A DNA stretch of 14,007 bases. Source: PALSA-243 sp049522755 (lineage in GTDB: Bacteria > Acidobacteriota > Terriglobia > Bryobacterales > Bryobacteraceae). This document shows positions 1 through 7,373 of the stretch, piece by piece; the first letter of the stretch is position 1, and every line of letters begins with the position of its first letter. The stretch covers positions 1 to 14,007 of the forward strand of contig JBEKNN010000240.1 in the NCBI GenBank assembly GCA_049522755.1. The letters are read 5' to 3'. The notes under the pieces were generated by a model. That model worked only from the letters and a program-made list of their open reading frames with translations, was not told where the DNA came from and did not search any database. Both the position numbers and the translations under genes were made by a program.

Positions 1-114
1 GAGCGTGTGCAGACGATCGCGCGGACCTATGCCGAGCAGCCCGAAGGAACACTGGTCATCTCGCCCGACAACAAATCCCGCATGGAACTGAACCGCGCCA
101 TCCACGGCGAGGCG
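1..114 (+). pseudogene. Relaxase/helicase (TrwC/TraI, MobF type) fragment
   Basis: The frame is open from the window edge and reads through a segment typical of the helicase part of MobF relaxases: a YAEQPEGTLVISPDN stretch followed by SRMELNRAIHGE at about residues 25-37. In the family this segment precedes the C-terminal helicase motifs. Here similarity stops at about base 112 and the frame continues as unlike sequence to a stop at 294, so the 3' part of the gene is missing. Bases 115-370 are open in a second frame that I do not recognise (it contains LYNTVRLVPG), ending at a TAA at 368-370. Read with the toxin-antitoxin-like pair downstream, this suggests the edge of a decayed conjugative element. 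The family assignment is from memory of the motif; the truncation is seen directly. Confidence 0.5.
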
Positions 115-353
115 ACATGCTTTAGACTGTCGTCGGGCAATATCGGACGCTTTCTGTCAATTCCTTTTTCTGTCCCAGACCCTCTACAACACCGTTCGGC
201 TCGTTCCCGGCGCGGAAATCGTATACCTCGTCGGGAAGGGTCCTGGAAAAGATGGTGTGGTTACCATTTGCTCCTTCCTGTTTGGAATGCGTAGTCTGGC
301 TTGTCGGTATGATCGGCCGAGTAGCGACTGGAGACTGCGCAGGCCCGAAAATA

Positions 354-383
354 TTGACAAATCGGTCTAAATATGATTATCAT
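354..383 (+). promoter_or_regulatory. Sigma70-like promoter of the nuclease-HTH/NTase operon
   Basis: A perfect -35 hexamer TTGACA (354-359) is followed after 18 bp by TATCAT (378-383). The -10 lies inside the first of three direct repeats, so a protein bound to the repeats would cover the promoter. The predicted transcript starts near 390 and gives a leader of about 70 nt before the ATG at 460. This is judged from consensus only; no expression evidence is available. Confidence 0.45.
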
Positions 384-432
384 GGCCATGTTAACTATCA
401 TGGCCGTGTTAATTATCATGGCCATGATCACT
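379..432 (+). repeat. Three tandem 18-bp direct repeats, likely operator
   Basis: Units begin at 379, 397 and 415, exactly 18 bp apart, each starting ATCATGGCC(A/G)TG. The first and third carry the 10-bp palindrome CATGGCCATG; the second has one change. The last six bases of each unit vary (TTAACT, TTAATT, ATCACT). They overlap the -10 box and early transcript of the downstream operon, whose first product has a winged helix. AbiEi-type antitoxins are known to autorepress by binding repeats at their own promoter, so an operator role is a reasonable inference. The repeats also contain in-frame ATG codons, so an N-terminal extension of the first gene cannot be fully excluded. Confidence 0.65.
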
Positions 433-459
433 GCCACGGCGCTTGAAAAAAGGGGTGAG

Positions 460-1641
460 ATGGGCTTCACGCTTCACAGCACAAGCTTGATCGAGTTCGA
501 AAAGATTCTCGCCGACGCTTTCCGGAAGGCTGGCTGGAGGGCTGACCGGCATCTTTCCGCCGGGGATGTGGGTGCGGATCTTTTCCTCGACCGAAACGGC
601 AAAAGGCACGTGGTTCAACTGAAGGTTGCTTCCGAGGGCCGCCGGGATCGGCTGATCCCACTGCTCTCCCAAGCAATTCTTGAGGCACGTGCGGTCGCAC
701 AGACTTTTCCCGAACCCGCCATCCCTCTCGCCGTCGTAGCCGCCAAACAGATCCCGGCATCCGTTGCCGATCAGGTCAAAATGTTTGCCGAGCGCTACGC
801 ACCTGAGGTCGCGGTTGGGGCCATTGACGCCGAAGGGCTCCGCTTATTTGTCGGCCCTCACATAGAAGGGCTTGATTCGAAGCCGGCGCGCCGCTTGGAT
901 GCTGACGTTAGTAACTCACATCGTTCACCGGAATTGTTCTCCGATCTCAATCAGTGGATGCTGAAGATCCTCATCGGGCAGCGTCTTCCGGAGAGGCTCA
1001 TTTCCGTGCCCAGGCAACAGATCCTAAACGCATCTCAGCTTGCACGGGCCGCGAACCTCTCGATCATGAGCGCATCTCGATTCTTGAACCAACTGTCAGA
1101 TCGTGGATTCCTCGACAGAAGTAAAGATCTGCTGCGAATTCTCCGCCTGGACGAGCTATGCGAATTGTGGATCTCGGCCAATCGGGATGCCAACAAGGAA
1201 ATCCCCACTCGGTGGAACCTGAAAAAAGGAACCGATCAGCTGCAATCGTCGCTTCGGGAATATGCCGCACCCCATCCGCCAAAAAATGTGGTCAAAAGCG
1301 TACCGCGATGCTGCCTCGCTTTGTTTGCCGCGGCCGACGCACTAGGGTATGGATTCGTTAGCGGGGTTCCTTCGTACATCTACTTGGAACGGCTCACGTT
1401 GGACGCGCTCTACCGGCTTGGTCTCGCGGTGGACCATTCGAATCGGCCCGCTGATGTTTACATAAGAATACCGGCCAATCGGGAAGCCGTTTTTCGGCCT
1501 TCGGTAACGCACAACGGAGTTCCGACGTCCGACATTCTGCAGGTTTGGCTTGACGCGTCCACGCATCCGGCGCGCGGAAAAGAACAGGCACGTGAAATTC
1601 GACAGCGCGTATTCAAAACGCTCTCCGGAAAGCGACAATGA
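460..1641 (+). CDS. Mrr-like nuclease domain fused to AbiEi-like winged-helix antitoxin
   Basis: The product is 393 aa. Residues about 10-135 look like a restriction-endonuclease-like fold: an alpha helix with IEFEKIL, then GADLFL with D40, then VVQLKVA with Q53 and K55, the D...QxK arrangement of Mrr-type PD-(D/E)XK domains. Residues about 185-232 form a winged helix-turn-helix (ILNASQLARAANLS...RFLNQLSDRGFL). The C-terminal part (about 285-393) ends in a segment, ILQVWLDASTHPARGKEQA, typical of AbiEi-like antitoxins of nucleotidyltransferase TA pairs. I chose ATG 460 because AGGGGTGA (451-458) sits just before it; the frame is open further up, through the 18-bp repeats. The stop overlaps the next start (ATGA), indicating translational coupling. 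Inferred role: DNA-binding antitoxin and repressor with an added nuclease-like domain. It is unknown whether that domain cleaves DNA. Confidence 0.7.
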   Translation: MGFTLHSTSLIEFEKILADAFRKAGWRADRHLSAGDVGADLFLDRNGKRHVVQLKVASEGRRDRLIPLLSQAILEARAVAQTFPEPAIPLAVVAAKQIPASVADQVKMFAERYAPEVAVGAIDAEGLRLFVGPHIEGLDSKPARRLDADVSNSHRSPELFSDLNQWMLKILIGQRLPERLISVPRQQILNASQLARAANLSIMSASRFLNQLSDRGFLDRSKDLLRILRLDELCELWISANRDANKEIPTRWNLKKGTDQLQSSLREYAAPHPPKNVVKSVPRCCLALFAAADALGYGFVSGVPSYIYLERLTLDALYRLGLAVDHSNRPADVYIRIPANREAVFRPSVTHNGVPTSDILQVWLDASTHPARGKEQAREIRQRVFKTLSGKRQ

Positions 1642-2459
1642 ACGGCGCTCAGTATCCCAACCCGTTCGGGCAGCTCGTCGCCGCGCTTGAGCCCTGGCTC
1701 GATCAAGTCGTGATCGTTGGGGGCTTGGCGCATAAACTCTATCGCCTGCATCCAGGCGCCCAGGCTTTGGATTATCCGCCACTGAATACGCTGGATGCGG
1801 ACGTTGCATTGCCCGCCTCGCTAGTCGTGGGAGAGCAGGACATTCGTGCGCACCTCGTGGCCCACGGATTTACAGAGGAACTTCTCGGCGAGGATCGTCC
1901 ACCTGCCACTCACTATCATCTGGGTGGTGAATCGTCTGGCTTCTATGTCGAATTCCTGACGCCCCTGGTGGGCGGCGAATACGGCCGCAAGCGTCAACGT
2001 AAATCGACAATGGAAATCGCTGGGATCTCCTCACAACAGTTGCGTCACATCGAGCTTCTCCTGCATGAGCCATGGTGGATCGAACTCAAAGGAGAGGGGC
2101 TCGTCGGTAGTGTTCGGGTCGCTAACCCCGTAACCTTCGTGGCTCAGAAGATCCTTATACACCGAAAACGGGAACGGGAGGATCGGGCAAAGGACATCCT
2201 GTATGTGCGCGACACACTGGAAGTATTCGGCGGGCGCCTCGCAGAACTGGCACAACTTTGGCGGAGTAGCGTCGCTCCTCAACTGCAAGTCCGGAACGCA
2301 CGTAAAGTTACCAGCGCATCGCAAGAGATGTTCGGTGAACTTAGCGATGACATTCGCCGGGCGGCCGAGATTTCTCCTGAGCGGGCTCTCGCACCCGAAA
2401 CTATCCGAGAAGCGTGTCGGCATGGTTTAAGCCAAGTATTCACGAACGCTGCTGACTAA
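1638..2459 (+). CDS. Nucleotidyltransferase, AbiEii/MNT-type toxin candidate
   Basis: The product is 273 aa. It shows the DNA polymerase beta-like nucleotidyltransferase signature: VIVGGLA (GG at 28-29), then after a spacer TLDADVAL with D53 and D55 as the metal-binding DxD, and a probable third acidic residue in GFYVEFLTP (E105). A basic segment FVAQKILIHRKRERE...AKDILYV at about 167-190 fits the Lys/Arg helix of AbiEii-like and related NTases. It starts at an ATG overlapping the upstream stop, so the two proteins are made together. In AbiE-type systems the NTase is the toxin, modifying a cellular RNA or similar target, and the upstream wHTH protein neutralises it. The catalytic residues look intact. 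The substrate cannot be told from sequence. Confidence 0.7.
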   Translation: MNGAQYPNPFGQLVAALEPWLDQVVIVGGLAHKLYRLHPGAQALDYPPLNTLDADVALPASLVVGEQDIRAHLVAHGFTEELLGEDRPPATHYHLGGESSGFYVEFLTPLVGGEYGRKRQRKSTMEIAGISSQQLRHIELLLHEPWWIELKGEGLVGSVRVANPVTFVAQKILIHRKREREDRAKDILYVRDTLEVFGGRLAELAQLWRSSVAPQLQVRNARKVTSASQEMFGELSDDIRRAAEISPERALAPETIREACRHGLSQVFTNAAD

Positions 2460-2623
2460 GCTAAGAGTGAACGCTTGCTGATTGTCGCGCCGGCTGCACC
2501 ATATTCAACCTCCCCCAATACCCCCATGGCGACGGGGAACATTTGCATCCGGAAAGGAACCGGCCCGCGTTCTTCGCTGCCTGTGGCAACTATATGCCCA
2601 TCCAGCGCATCATCGACCCATAA

Positions 2624-2760
2624 ACGGCATAGACCGGGACAAGATCGAGGTGTGGATTACATCCGGCCCGTTCCGACGAATACCGTGCCCAGACAGAGAA
2701 GCGGCTCGCGGATTTGGGCGTCAAGTATGATCGCCTCATCATGCGCAAGGCCGGTATTTT
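2624..2760 (+). pseudogene. Possible HAD-type phosphatase remnant
   Basis: Two short pieces in different frames look like the middle of a HAD-superfamily phosphatase. In frame 1 (from about 2638) KIEVWITSGPF resembles the V(W/F)ITSRP strand that follows the cap. In frame 2 (from 2681) YRAQTEKRL followed by ADLGVKYDRLIMRKAG resembles the helix after it and the (G)hpYDxLhMRKxG strand. Joining them needs a one-base shift near 2678. No catalytic DxD segment is visible upstream. This is a tentative reading of a decayed stretch. Nothing else coding is convincing between 2460 and 2796. Confidence 0.2.
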
Positions 2761-2796
2761 ACGGACGACCGGAATCCTGCCCCCCATGGCTTTCGG

Positions 2797-2898
2797 ATGG
2801 AAACATTCCGAGAGCGCGCCCTTCTGTGGGCCAACATGGGCCAAGCAGCCGTGGCAGCCGTGGGAATTCTGGCTTGGATAGCGATCTGGAATCTGTAA
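2797..2898 (+). CDS. Possible small membrane peptide (33 aa)
   Basis: An ATG-to-TAA frame of 33 codons encodes a charged start (METFRERALLW) and then a strongly hydrophobic stretch, about residues 15-31, long enough for one membrane-spanning helix. There is no convincing ribosome binding site and the surrounding 700 bases look decayed, so this may be the tail of a lost gene rather than a working one. I do not recognise a family. Confidence 0.2.
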   Translation: METFRERALLWANMGQAAVAAVGILAWIAIWNL

Positions 2899-2976
2899 CT
2901 TACAGATTTCACGACATCCTGGAAGGTTCGACCCCCACCTCCAGCACTACTTAATTATCAGTAATTTACAGATTTT
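2895..2976. other. Possible attachment-site remnant with tRNA-like 3' end and direct repeats
   Basis: Bases 2924-2946 read GGTTCGACCCCCACCTCC and on, like the T-loop (TTCGA) and 3' acceptor strand of a tRNA or tmRNA gene. No matching 5' half precedes it, and the 5' side of the T-stem is mismatched. The stretch is flanked by two near-identical 16-mers, GTAACTTACAGATTTC (2895-2910) and GTAATTTACAGATTTT (2961-2976), which match at 14 of 16 bases. tRNA and tmRNA 3' ends are common integration sites for tyrosine-recombinase elements, which fits with the relaxase remnant and the TA-like pair to the left. No integrase is in the window. Confidence 0.25.
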
Positions 2977-3159
2977 CGGCACTTTTTCAGGGCTTATCAG
3001 GGCCAAGGCCGGTAAACGCCGTCATCCGGGCTCTATCCATAGAACTCGGGCGGCGCCGAAAGTAAGCGCTGGCCACCTACTCATCTCTTTTGTCCCTGGC
3101 TCCCGAAATCGAGATTCTGGGTAAGATGAGAACACCCAGAGCAATCAGGGAGGAAGACC

Positions 3160-4077
3160 ATGAGTATGCAGCAGATTTCGCGTGTGGTGCGGACAGTGCT
3201 AATCATTGCCCCGCTGGCAATTGCACCGGCCGTCGTAGCGCAGAGCGGCGCCTCGACGCTCGACACGGCGAACGCCAGAATGTTCCTGGGCGACTGGACG
3301 CTGACGGTTCAGGGTGGACGAGGCCCACAGGAGCGCCCGCTCTACATCAAGGACGTCAACGGCAAGGTGGCGGCCGAGCTCGGGGGCGGACGCGGCGGAC
3401 CCGTCACGATTACCGGCATCACAATGCCCACAGACGACCTGATCCTCAGGTTCAAACAGGTTGGACGTGGCGGCGAGGCCGAGGTCATGCTGGTCCTGAC
3501 GCTGAAAGACGGCGGCCTAACCGTCAAGCAGACGATCAATGGCATGGATACGACCGGTACTGGCGTCAAGGGCGTATCGAACGCGGCAGGCACGAACGCG
3601 CGTGGCGGTCGCGGTGGGCCGCGCTCCGGGCCGGCCGAAGGGGGAACAGCCGGCACGGTTAACAGCCTATCCCCATCGAGCTTCGCAATCTCGACACCAG
3701 CGGGTGTGGCAGTGACCGTCGAAATGGGGTCCGCTACGACATACCTAAGGGGGACAAACTCGACCTCGGCGACTGCCATTACAAAAGGCGAAAGCGTCCT
3801 CGTACTCGGAACGGTCGACCTAAGGGCACCCAATCTAACAACTATCACGGCCAGCCAGGTCATCATACAACTTGCTGGCGGGGGCGGATCTGCGACTCCC
3901 TCGGCGGCAGGGGTGGTCCCCTTCCAGCGTGGTGCACCGTCCGCGGAAAAGCGGGTTGGCCAGATCCCAGCCAATTACACTCAGGGGGCGGGGACGATCG
4001 TCGGCGGAACGGAAGCGAACAAGGCGACCGGACCGGCGTTGGCCGCCTACCCGGGGGCATCGTCGATCGTGTTGTGA
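3160..4077 (+). CDS. Secreted Gly/Arg-rich beta-domain protein (3' frameshift)
   Basis: A 305-aa reading with a clear signal peptide: MSMQQISRVVRTVL, a hydrophobic core, and likely cleavage at AVVA-QS near residue 28. Strong Shine-Dalgarno GGGAGGAAG (3148-3156) precedes the ATG. Residues about 43-130 are beta-rich (DWTLTV...RPLYIKDV...KVAAEL). A Gly/Arg-rich linker follows (about 147-163). Residues about 166-240 resemble a DUF5666-like beta domain (VTVEMGSATTYLRG...GESVLVLGTVD). The frame ends in unlike residues after AAYPG because one G appears to be missing in a run of five Gs at 4053-4057; the proper C-terminus continues in another frame to 4175. I recognise the type as common in acidobacterial secretomes but no function is known to me. 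Confidence 0.7.
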   Translation: MSMQQISRVVRTVLIIAPLAIAPAVVAQSGASTLDTANARMFLGDWTLTVQGGRGPQERPLYIKDVNGKVAAELGGGRGGPVTITGITMPTDDLILRFKQVGRGGEAEVMLVLTLKDGGLTVKQTINGMDTTGTGVKGVSNAAGTNARGGRGGPRSGPAEGGTAGTVNSLSPSSFAISTPAGVAVTVEMGSATTYLRGTNSTSATAITKGESVLVLGTVDLRAPNLTTITASQVIIQLAGGGGSATPSAAGVVPFQRGAPSAEKRVGQIPANYTQGAGTIVGGTEANKATGPALAAYPGASSIVL

Positions 4078-4175
4078 AGCTGAGCACCGGCGAATACGAG
4101 GTCCACAACATCGGCGTCAGCTGGCCGCACCACATCTTCGTCAACCAGGCCTTCAAGGTCATCGGCGCCGAGTAA
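4059..4175 (+). pseudogene. Out-of-frame C-terminus of the secreted protein
   Basis: This frame encodes IVDRVVKLSTGEYEVHNIG and ends IFVNQAFKVIGAE before a TAA at 4173-4175. It joins smoothly to the upstream AAYPG of the preceding gene if one G is restored in the G-run at 4053-4057 (giving AAYPGGIVDR). The 38 residues have normal composition and no stop, so the shift is recent, a sequencing or assembly error, or a site of slippage. With it restored the full protein would be about 338 aa. Confidence 0.6.
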
Positions 4176-4543
4176 CGGAATTGCGATCCGCAGCCGTAAC
4201 GGTCGGGAATCCGTGGCGGATCCTAACTAAGCCGTTCCTGCCAGGACCCAACTGGAAGCGGTGAAGGACGGCCCGCGTACAAATGCACCGCGCGCGCCAA
4301 CGCCCGAATTGTCGGGTATCCGGAAGTTGGCCCCAAACGCTATGACTCTATCTGGAGTGACCCGGTGCGCGGGTGCGGAAGAGCGTCGCGGAGTCAGATC
4401 GCCGGGTCATTTCGGATAGAGACGTTTGAAGGAAGCCGCCCGCGTTTGCGGCGGACGCGGGGCCGCTTTTAGGGCAAGCTCCGGCCATTATTGGAATTTG
4501 AATCATATTCCACTGGAAGTAATAAAACTAAAGGGACTCTATA
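4176..4543. other. Non-coding stretch, no recognised gene
   Basis: I see no credible gene here. Short open stretches lack start signals and resemble no family. The 3' part (about 4485-4540) is notably AT-rich for this window and holds short palindromes, such as TGGAAT and ATTCCA around 4492-4513, and a TTGAAT (4498-4503) to TAATAA (4520-4525) pair with a 16-bp gap that could be a weak promoter for the small frame that follows. Confidence 0.4.
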
Positions 4544-4642
4544 GTGAGCATTCCAAATATGGAACATCGTCCAGAGAATACCGCTTCTGCCTCGCGAATG
4601 CAAACGGTCGAAGAGAATCTCTCGACCGACGAGCACGCGTAG
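4544..4642 (+). CDS. Possible 32-aa peptide, well-placed ribosome binding site
   Basis: A GTG start is preceded at 7-nt spacing by AAGGGA (4531-4536). The frame encodes VSIPNMEHRPENTASASRM, then a Glu-rich end, and stops at TAG 4640-4642. The same frame is open again to 4903, running into repeat R1. A GC-rich inverted repeat (CCGCC...GGCGG, about 4646-4662) follows the stop. It may be a leader peptide, or the N-terminus of a longer gene cut by a stop. I do not recognise the sequence; the start signal is the only real support. Confidence 0.3.
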   Translation: MSIPNMEHRPENTASASRMQTVEENLSTDEHA

Positions 4643-4751
4643 CGTCCGCCGCGCGGGCGGCTTCGTTCTGACGGGGTTCTGGGAAACGACGCATTGGCCT
4701 GGGTAACTGGCGCCAAACCCACATACCACCAGCAAACATGGACCGCTGGGG

Positions 4752-4925
4752 GCGGATTCCCACTCGGGCCGGCGGACGGCCGCGCGCGCCAAATTGCCCG
4801 CACCCATACCCCTCGGAGTACCTCGGCGATTGATCCCGGGGCACGCCAGCGCGAGGGAAATGCGGGCTTCCATTCCAAACCAGGCGTAAAATGGAATAGT
4901 TGAAGAAATCCTCGTCCAAACACGG
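4752..4925 (+). repeat. Dispersed repeat R1, copy 1
   Basis: First of three copies of a GC-rich repeat (others at 7374 and 10410). Shared blocks include GGCCGCGCGCGCCAAAT, then GGGGCACGCCAGCGCGAGGG, then TAAAATGGAATAGTTGAAG with copy 3, ending in AAATCC...CAAACACGG. A partial palindrome CTCGGAGTACCTCGG (4813-4827) sits where copy 2 has a perfect 12-bp palindrome. Unlike the other copies it is not followed by a zinc-ribbon gene; it ends about 60 bp before the 3' end of the minus-strand gene at 4989. Confidence 0.75.
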
Positions 4926-4988
4926 ACAGTGCGAAAGTCAGGTTTAGGTCCGGCAGTTAGGTGACGGCCCTATTTTTTGGGCAAAGTG

Positions 4989-6143
4989 CTATGCGGCACC
5001 GCCTGCCTTCGTCTTCCGATCCAGTTCCAGGCTTGCGGCCAGGTAGCTCAGCTCATCACCCTGCTTGCGCGCCAGCTGCATCAGGAGATCGAATCTGTCG
5101 GCGAGTTGGCAGAGTTGAATGGCAGTCGGGCACGCCAGCTCCGAGGAGCTTGCGGCAGGAAAGTGCTCCATCGCCACCTCCAGCGCTTCTTGGTAGCTGC
5201 CCCGACTCACCAGGAGCTTGACCAGAGCCTGCGAGTTCACGTTGCCCAATGGCGCCTCCCTCACCTTCCGTCGAAAGTGGTCGAGATGGCTCTCTACCTC
5301 CACACCCGCTAACGCCAGCGCATAATGATCAACGTCGAAGTAAAAATCCTCAAAGGGCGGCTGACCCGCCATTTGAAAGTTCGAAGATAGCCGCTTCCCG
5401 TATTCGCAGAATTCGTGAAACAGTTCGAGCGTGCCGGTGTCGGTCACTTCCACACAGTACTGCAGTAGCGACATCAAATGTGAGGTATCAACGTAGGTGC
5501 TATATTCCCCGAACAGCCAGTCCCGCCCTGCGATGAGCGCTGGGATGCTCGTCGCCTCCGGCTTCGCGCTCTCCTCCCGCTGAATCGCACTGGCGATGCG
5601 CTCTACCAGCTCGTCATGCAGGTTCCGGGCCAAAAAATCAATGCAGCGTTCCCGATCTTTCTCCCCGCCATACATCCCAAACGCTGTGAGAGCCCGGCAC
5701 ATCCCGTATTTTTGCAGGATCAACGCGAACCCCCGGACTGGATTCACGCCTTCTTGTAAGGCAATTCCGATGACGGCATCCACATCTTCGCCTACTTCCA
5801 CCCGCTCCATCGCCTCGGCCACGCGGGCCGAGTCCCCCGTGGCGCGAAGATAGGGCCACGCTCTGGGAATATTTCCGTCCGCGAGGAACAAGTCACCTGT
5901 CTCGCGAGCGGCCTCCACCATGGCTTGTTCGTAGGCGGCTCGCGCTTCGGCGGGAATTTCCGAAGTGCCAGGCGCTTGGATCAAGGGCAAGCCGAGGGCG
6001 AGGCGACTGCGCATCATACGTGCCTCGAACCAATCGGGGTATTGTTTCGCCTTCCGGAACTGCTCGATCAGGACGTCCAGCGCCTGCGCGGGTCCCACCG
6101 AACGCAGGAGGTTTCGGAGCTTGTCAAAGCTTTCTTCAGACAT
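4989..6143 (-). CDS. Helical hypothetical protein
   Basis: The product is 384 aa, mostly helical, without signal peptide or membrane segments, so probably cytoplasmic. I chose the ATG at 6143 (MSEESFDKLRNLLRSVG) because the preceding 27 in-frame codons have an atypical composition (Trp, Gly and Arg rich) and the conserved-looking sequence starts here. Repeated helix pairs such as AAYEQAMVEAARETGDLFLA and IPRAWPYLRATGDSARVAEA suggest a TPR-like or other alpha-solenoid fold. I recognise no catalytic motif. It stands alone. A weak hairpin GCCC-N8-GGGC (4967-4982) just past the stop may help end transcription. It is divergent from the small gene at 6320 across a 176-bp spacer. Good length and composition make this a real gene; function unknown. 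Confidence 0.75.
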   Translation of the reverse strand: MSEESFDKLRNLLRSVGPAQALDVLIEQFRKAKQYPDWFEARMMRSRLALGLPLIQAPGTSEIPAEARAAYEQAMVEAARETGDLFLADGNIPRAWPYLRATGDSARVAEAMERVEVGEDVDAVIGIALQEGVNPVRGFALILQKYGMCRALTAFGMYGGEKDRERCIDFLARNLHDELVERIASAIQREESAKPEATSIPALIAGRDWLFGEYSTYVDTSHLMSLLQYCVEVTDTGTLELFHEFCEYGKRLSSNFQMAGQPPFEDFYFDVDHYALALAGVEVESHLDHFRRKVREAPLGNVNSQALVKLLVSRGSYQEALEVAMEHFPAASSSELACPTAIQLCQLADRFDLLMQLARKQGDELSYLAASLELDRKTKAGGAA

Positions 6144-6319
6144 GGCGTTGCCCCATCCAATGCTACCGTATGCCCATGGTTTGACGCTGCGGAAAACGCC
6201 GCGGCGGATGTTATCATCAGGCACAACCTGAACGGTGGCAATGTGAATACATAACCCGATCTCAGACGATTAGCGGGATCGACCGTCGCAGCAGCGGGCT
6301 GATACCCTAATCGCAGATC

Positions 6320-6523
6320 ATGACCGAACTCCAACTCTCCCACGCCGAACTTCGCGCGGCGCTGATTCTTGCCGGCAAAGAGATTCGAAAGCTGAACATT
6401 GGACGGGCGGATAACCCCGTGCTGGTCATACTTCGCTGCGTCCTGCGCGGGTCGCGTGCCGTCGCGCGCAAAGAGGGAATCACCATGCGGGTCCGGCTGG
6501 ACCTGCCGACGCGAAGCGAATAA
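6320..6523 (+). CDS. Small hypothetical protein (67 aa)
   Basis: The frame encodes MTELQLSHAELRAALILAGK, EIRKLNIGRADNPVLVILR and a basic end. Third positions are mainly G or C as expected for a gene here, and no antisense frame competes. There is no strong Shine-Dalgarno. The amphipathic helix at about residues 6-25 and the basic middle could bind nucleic acid or a partner, but I recognise no family. It ends about 70 bp before the zinc-finger repeat array. Confidence 0.5.
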   Translation: MTELQLSHAELRAALILAGKEIRKLNIGRADNPVLVILRCVLRGSRAVARKEGITMRVRLDLPTRSE

Positions 6524-6595
6524 CTGTAACCGAGATCCCATCTATACCGCTTCGCCGGATCGCTCCCTTTCATCGGGCACCCCCGAGGTCCGCGG

Positions 6596-7372
6596 ATGAA
6601 ATGCGGTTGGGGCTGCGGCGAGCAGCTTACCGGGCGCAACATGCGCGCGTACTTCACAATATGCGCGAAGCGCCCAGCGGTCTCCGGCGACGTGGACCGA
6701 CGAGGGAGGAGTTCGAAGGTTAAGCGTGGACGCCGAGGCGCAGGGGCGAGTGAGATGCAGCTGGCGCTACGCCGCCCGAATCACGGCGAGCCGGGTGCGC
6801 GCGCACTTTACCAAATGCCTGCACCGGCCGGCAGTCCACCGGGCGGCGAATGCTGTGCGGGTGGCGCTGCGGGGCGCAGTATTACTGGCGAAGCTTGAAG
6901 GTTACGTGCGGACTCCCACCGGCCGCGGATGAAATGCGGTTGGGGTTGCGCCGCCGAGCTAGCTTAGCTTACCGGGCCGCCAGACGCGCGCGCACTTCAC
7001 CATATGCCCGAAGCGGCTGGCAGCCTTTGACGATGTGGACCAAAGAGGGAGGAACTCTAAAGCCAGGCGTGGGCGCCCGCCGAGTCCGCGAATGCCGTGT
7101 GGCCGGCGTCGACGCCCAGCTTACTGGGCGCAATATGCGCGCGCACTTCACGATATGCGCGAAGCGGCCGGCAGCTTCCGCCACGTAGACCCTCCAAGGA
7201 GGAATTCGAAAAAGTTAAGCGTGGCCGGCAGCCGGGGCCGCGGATGAAATGCGGTTGGGTTGCGGCGCCCAGTTCACTGGGCGCAATAATGCGCGCGCAC
7301 TTCACAAGATGCCCGAAGCGGCCGGCAGCCTCCGACCAAGTCGAATCGCAGAGGGAGGGACCCGAAGGTTAA
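6596..7372 (+). pseudogene. Decayed tandem array of AT-hook/C2HC finger modules
   Basis: Six copies of one module start at ATG or equivalent 6596, 6755, 6850, 6929, 7092 and 7244. Complete neighbours are 152-163 bp apart; two are shortened to 95 and 79 bp by deletion. Each encodes (R)MKCGWGCGxQLTxRxMRAHF and then TxCxKRPAA, giving the pattern C-x3-C-x11-H-x3-C expected of a small zinc finger. The linker between modules reads like DRRGRNSKxKRGRPPGPRM and contains an AT-hook-like RGRP core. The first copy has Tyr for the His; others are broken by one-base shifts (copies 2, 4, 5, 6) or deletion (copy 3). No single frame spans the array, so it is not a working gene now. Recovery of the same protein sequence across shifting frames argues it once coded for protein. 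Repeat R1 copy 2 follows directly. Confidence 0.65.
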
Positions 7373-7373
7373 G

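Noticed and set aside
1342..1809. Minus-strand open frame of 155 codons
   Set aside because: It covers the junction of the two coupled plus-strand genes, has Arg-rich shadow composition and no start signal.
2475..2954. Plus-strand open frame of 159 codons
   Set aside because: Ser/Pro/Arg-rich low-complexity reading with no ribosome binding site; the few protein-like pieces in this stretch are in other frames.
3342..3974. Long minus-strand open frame (210 codons)
   Set aside because: It is antisense to the secreted protein, whose signal peptide, ribosome binding site and domain pattern are clear; the open frame follows from high GC.
4544..4560. T7-like promoter word CTATAGTGAG
   Set aside because: Only a partial, wrongly extended match to the consensus; no phage polymerase context.
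4469..4923. Several overlapping minus-strand frames of 126-134 codons
   Set aside because: They mostly read the back of repeat R1, and R1 copies 2 and 3 do not keep the same frame or start.
6596..7372. CRISPR array
   Set aside because: The repeated unit is over 150 bp, diverged and protein-like, with no short constant repeats or unique spacers, and no cas genes are present.
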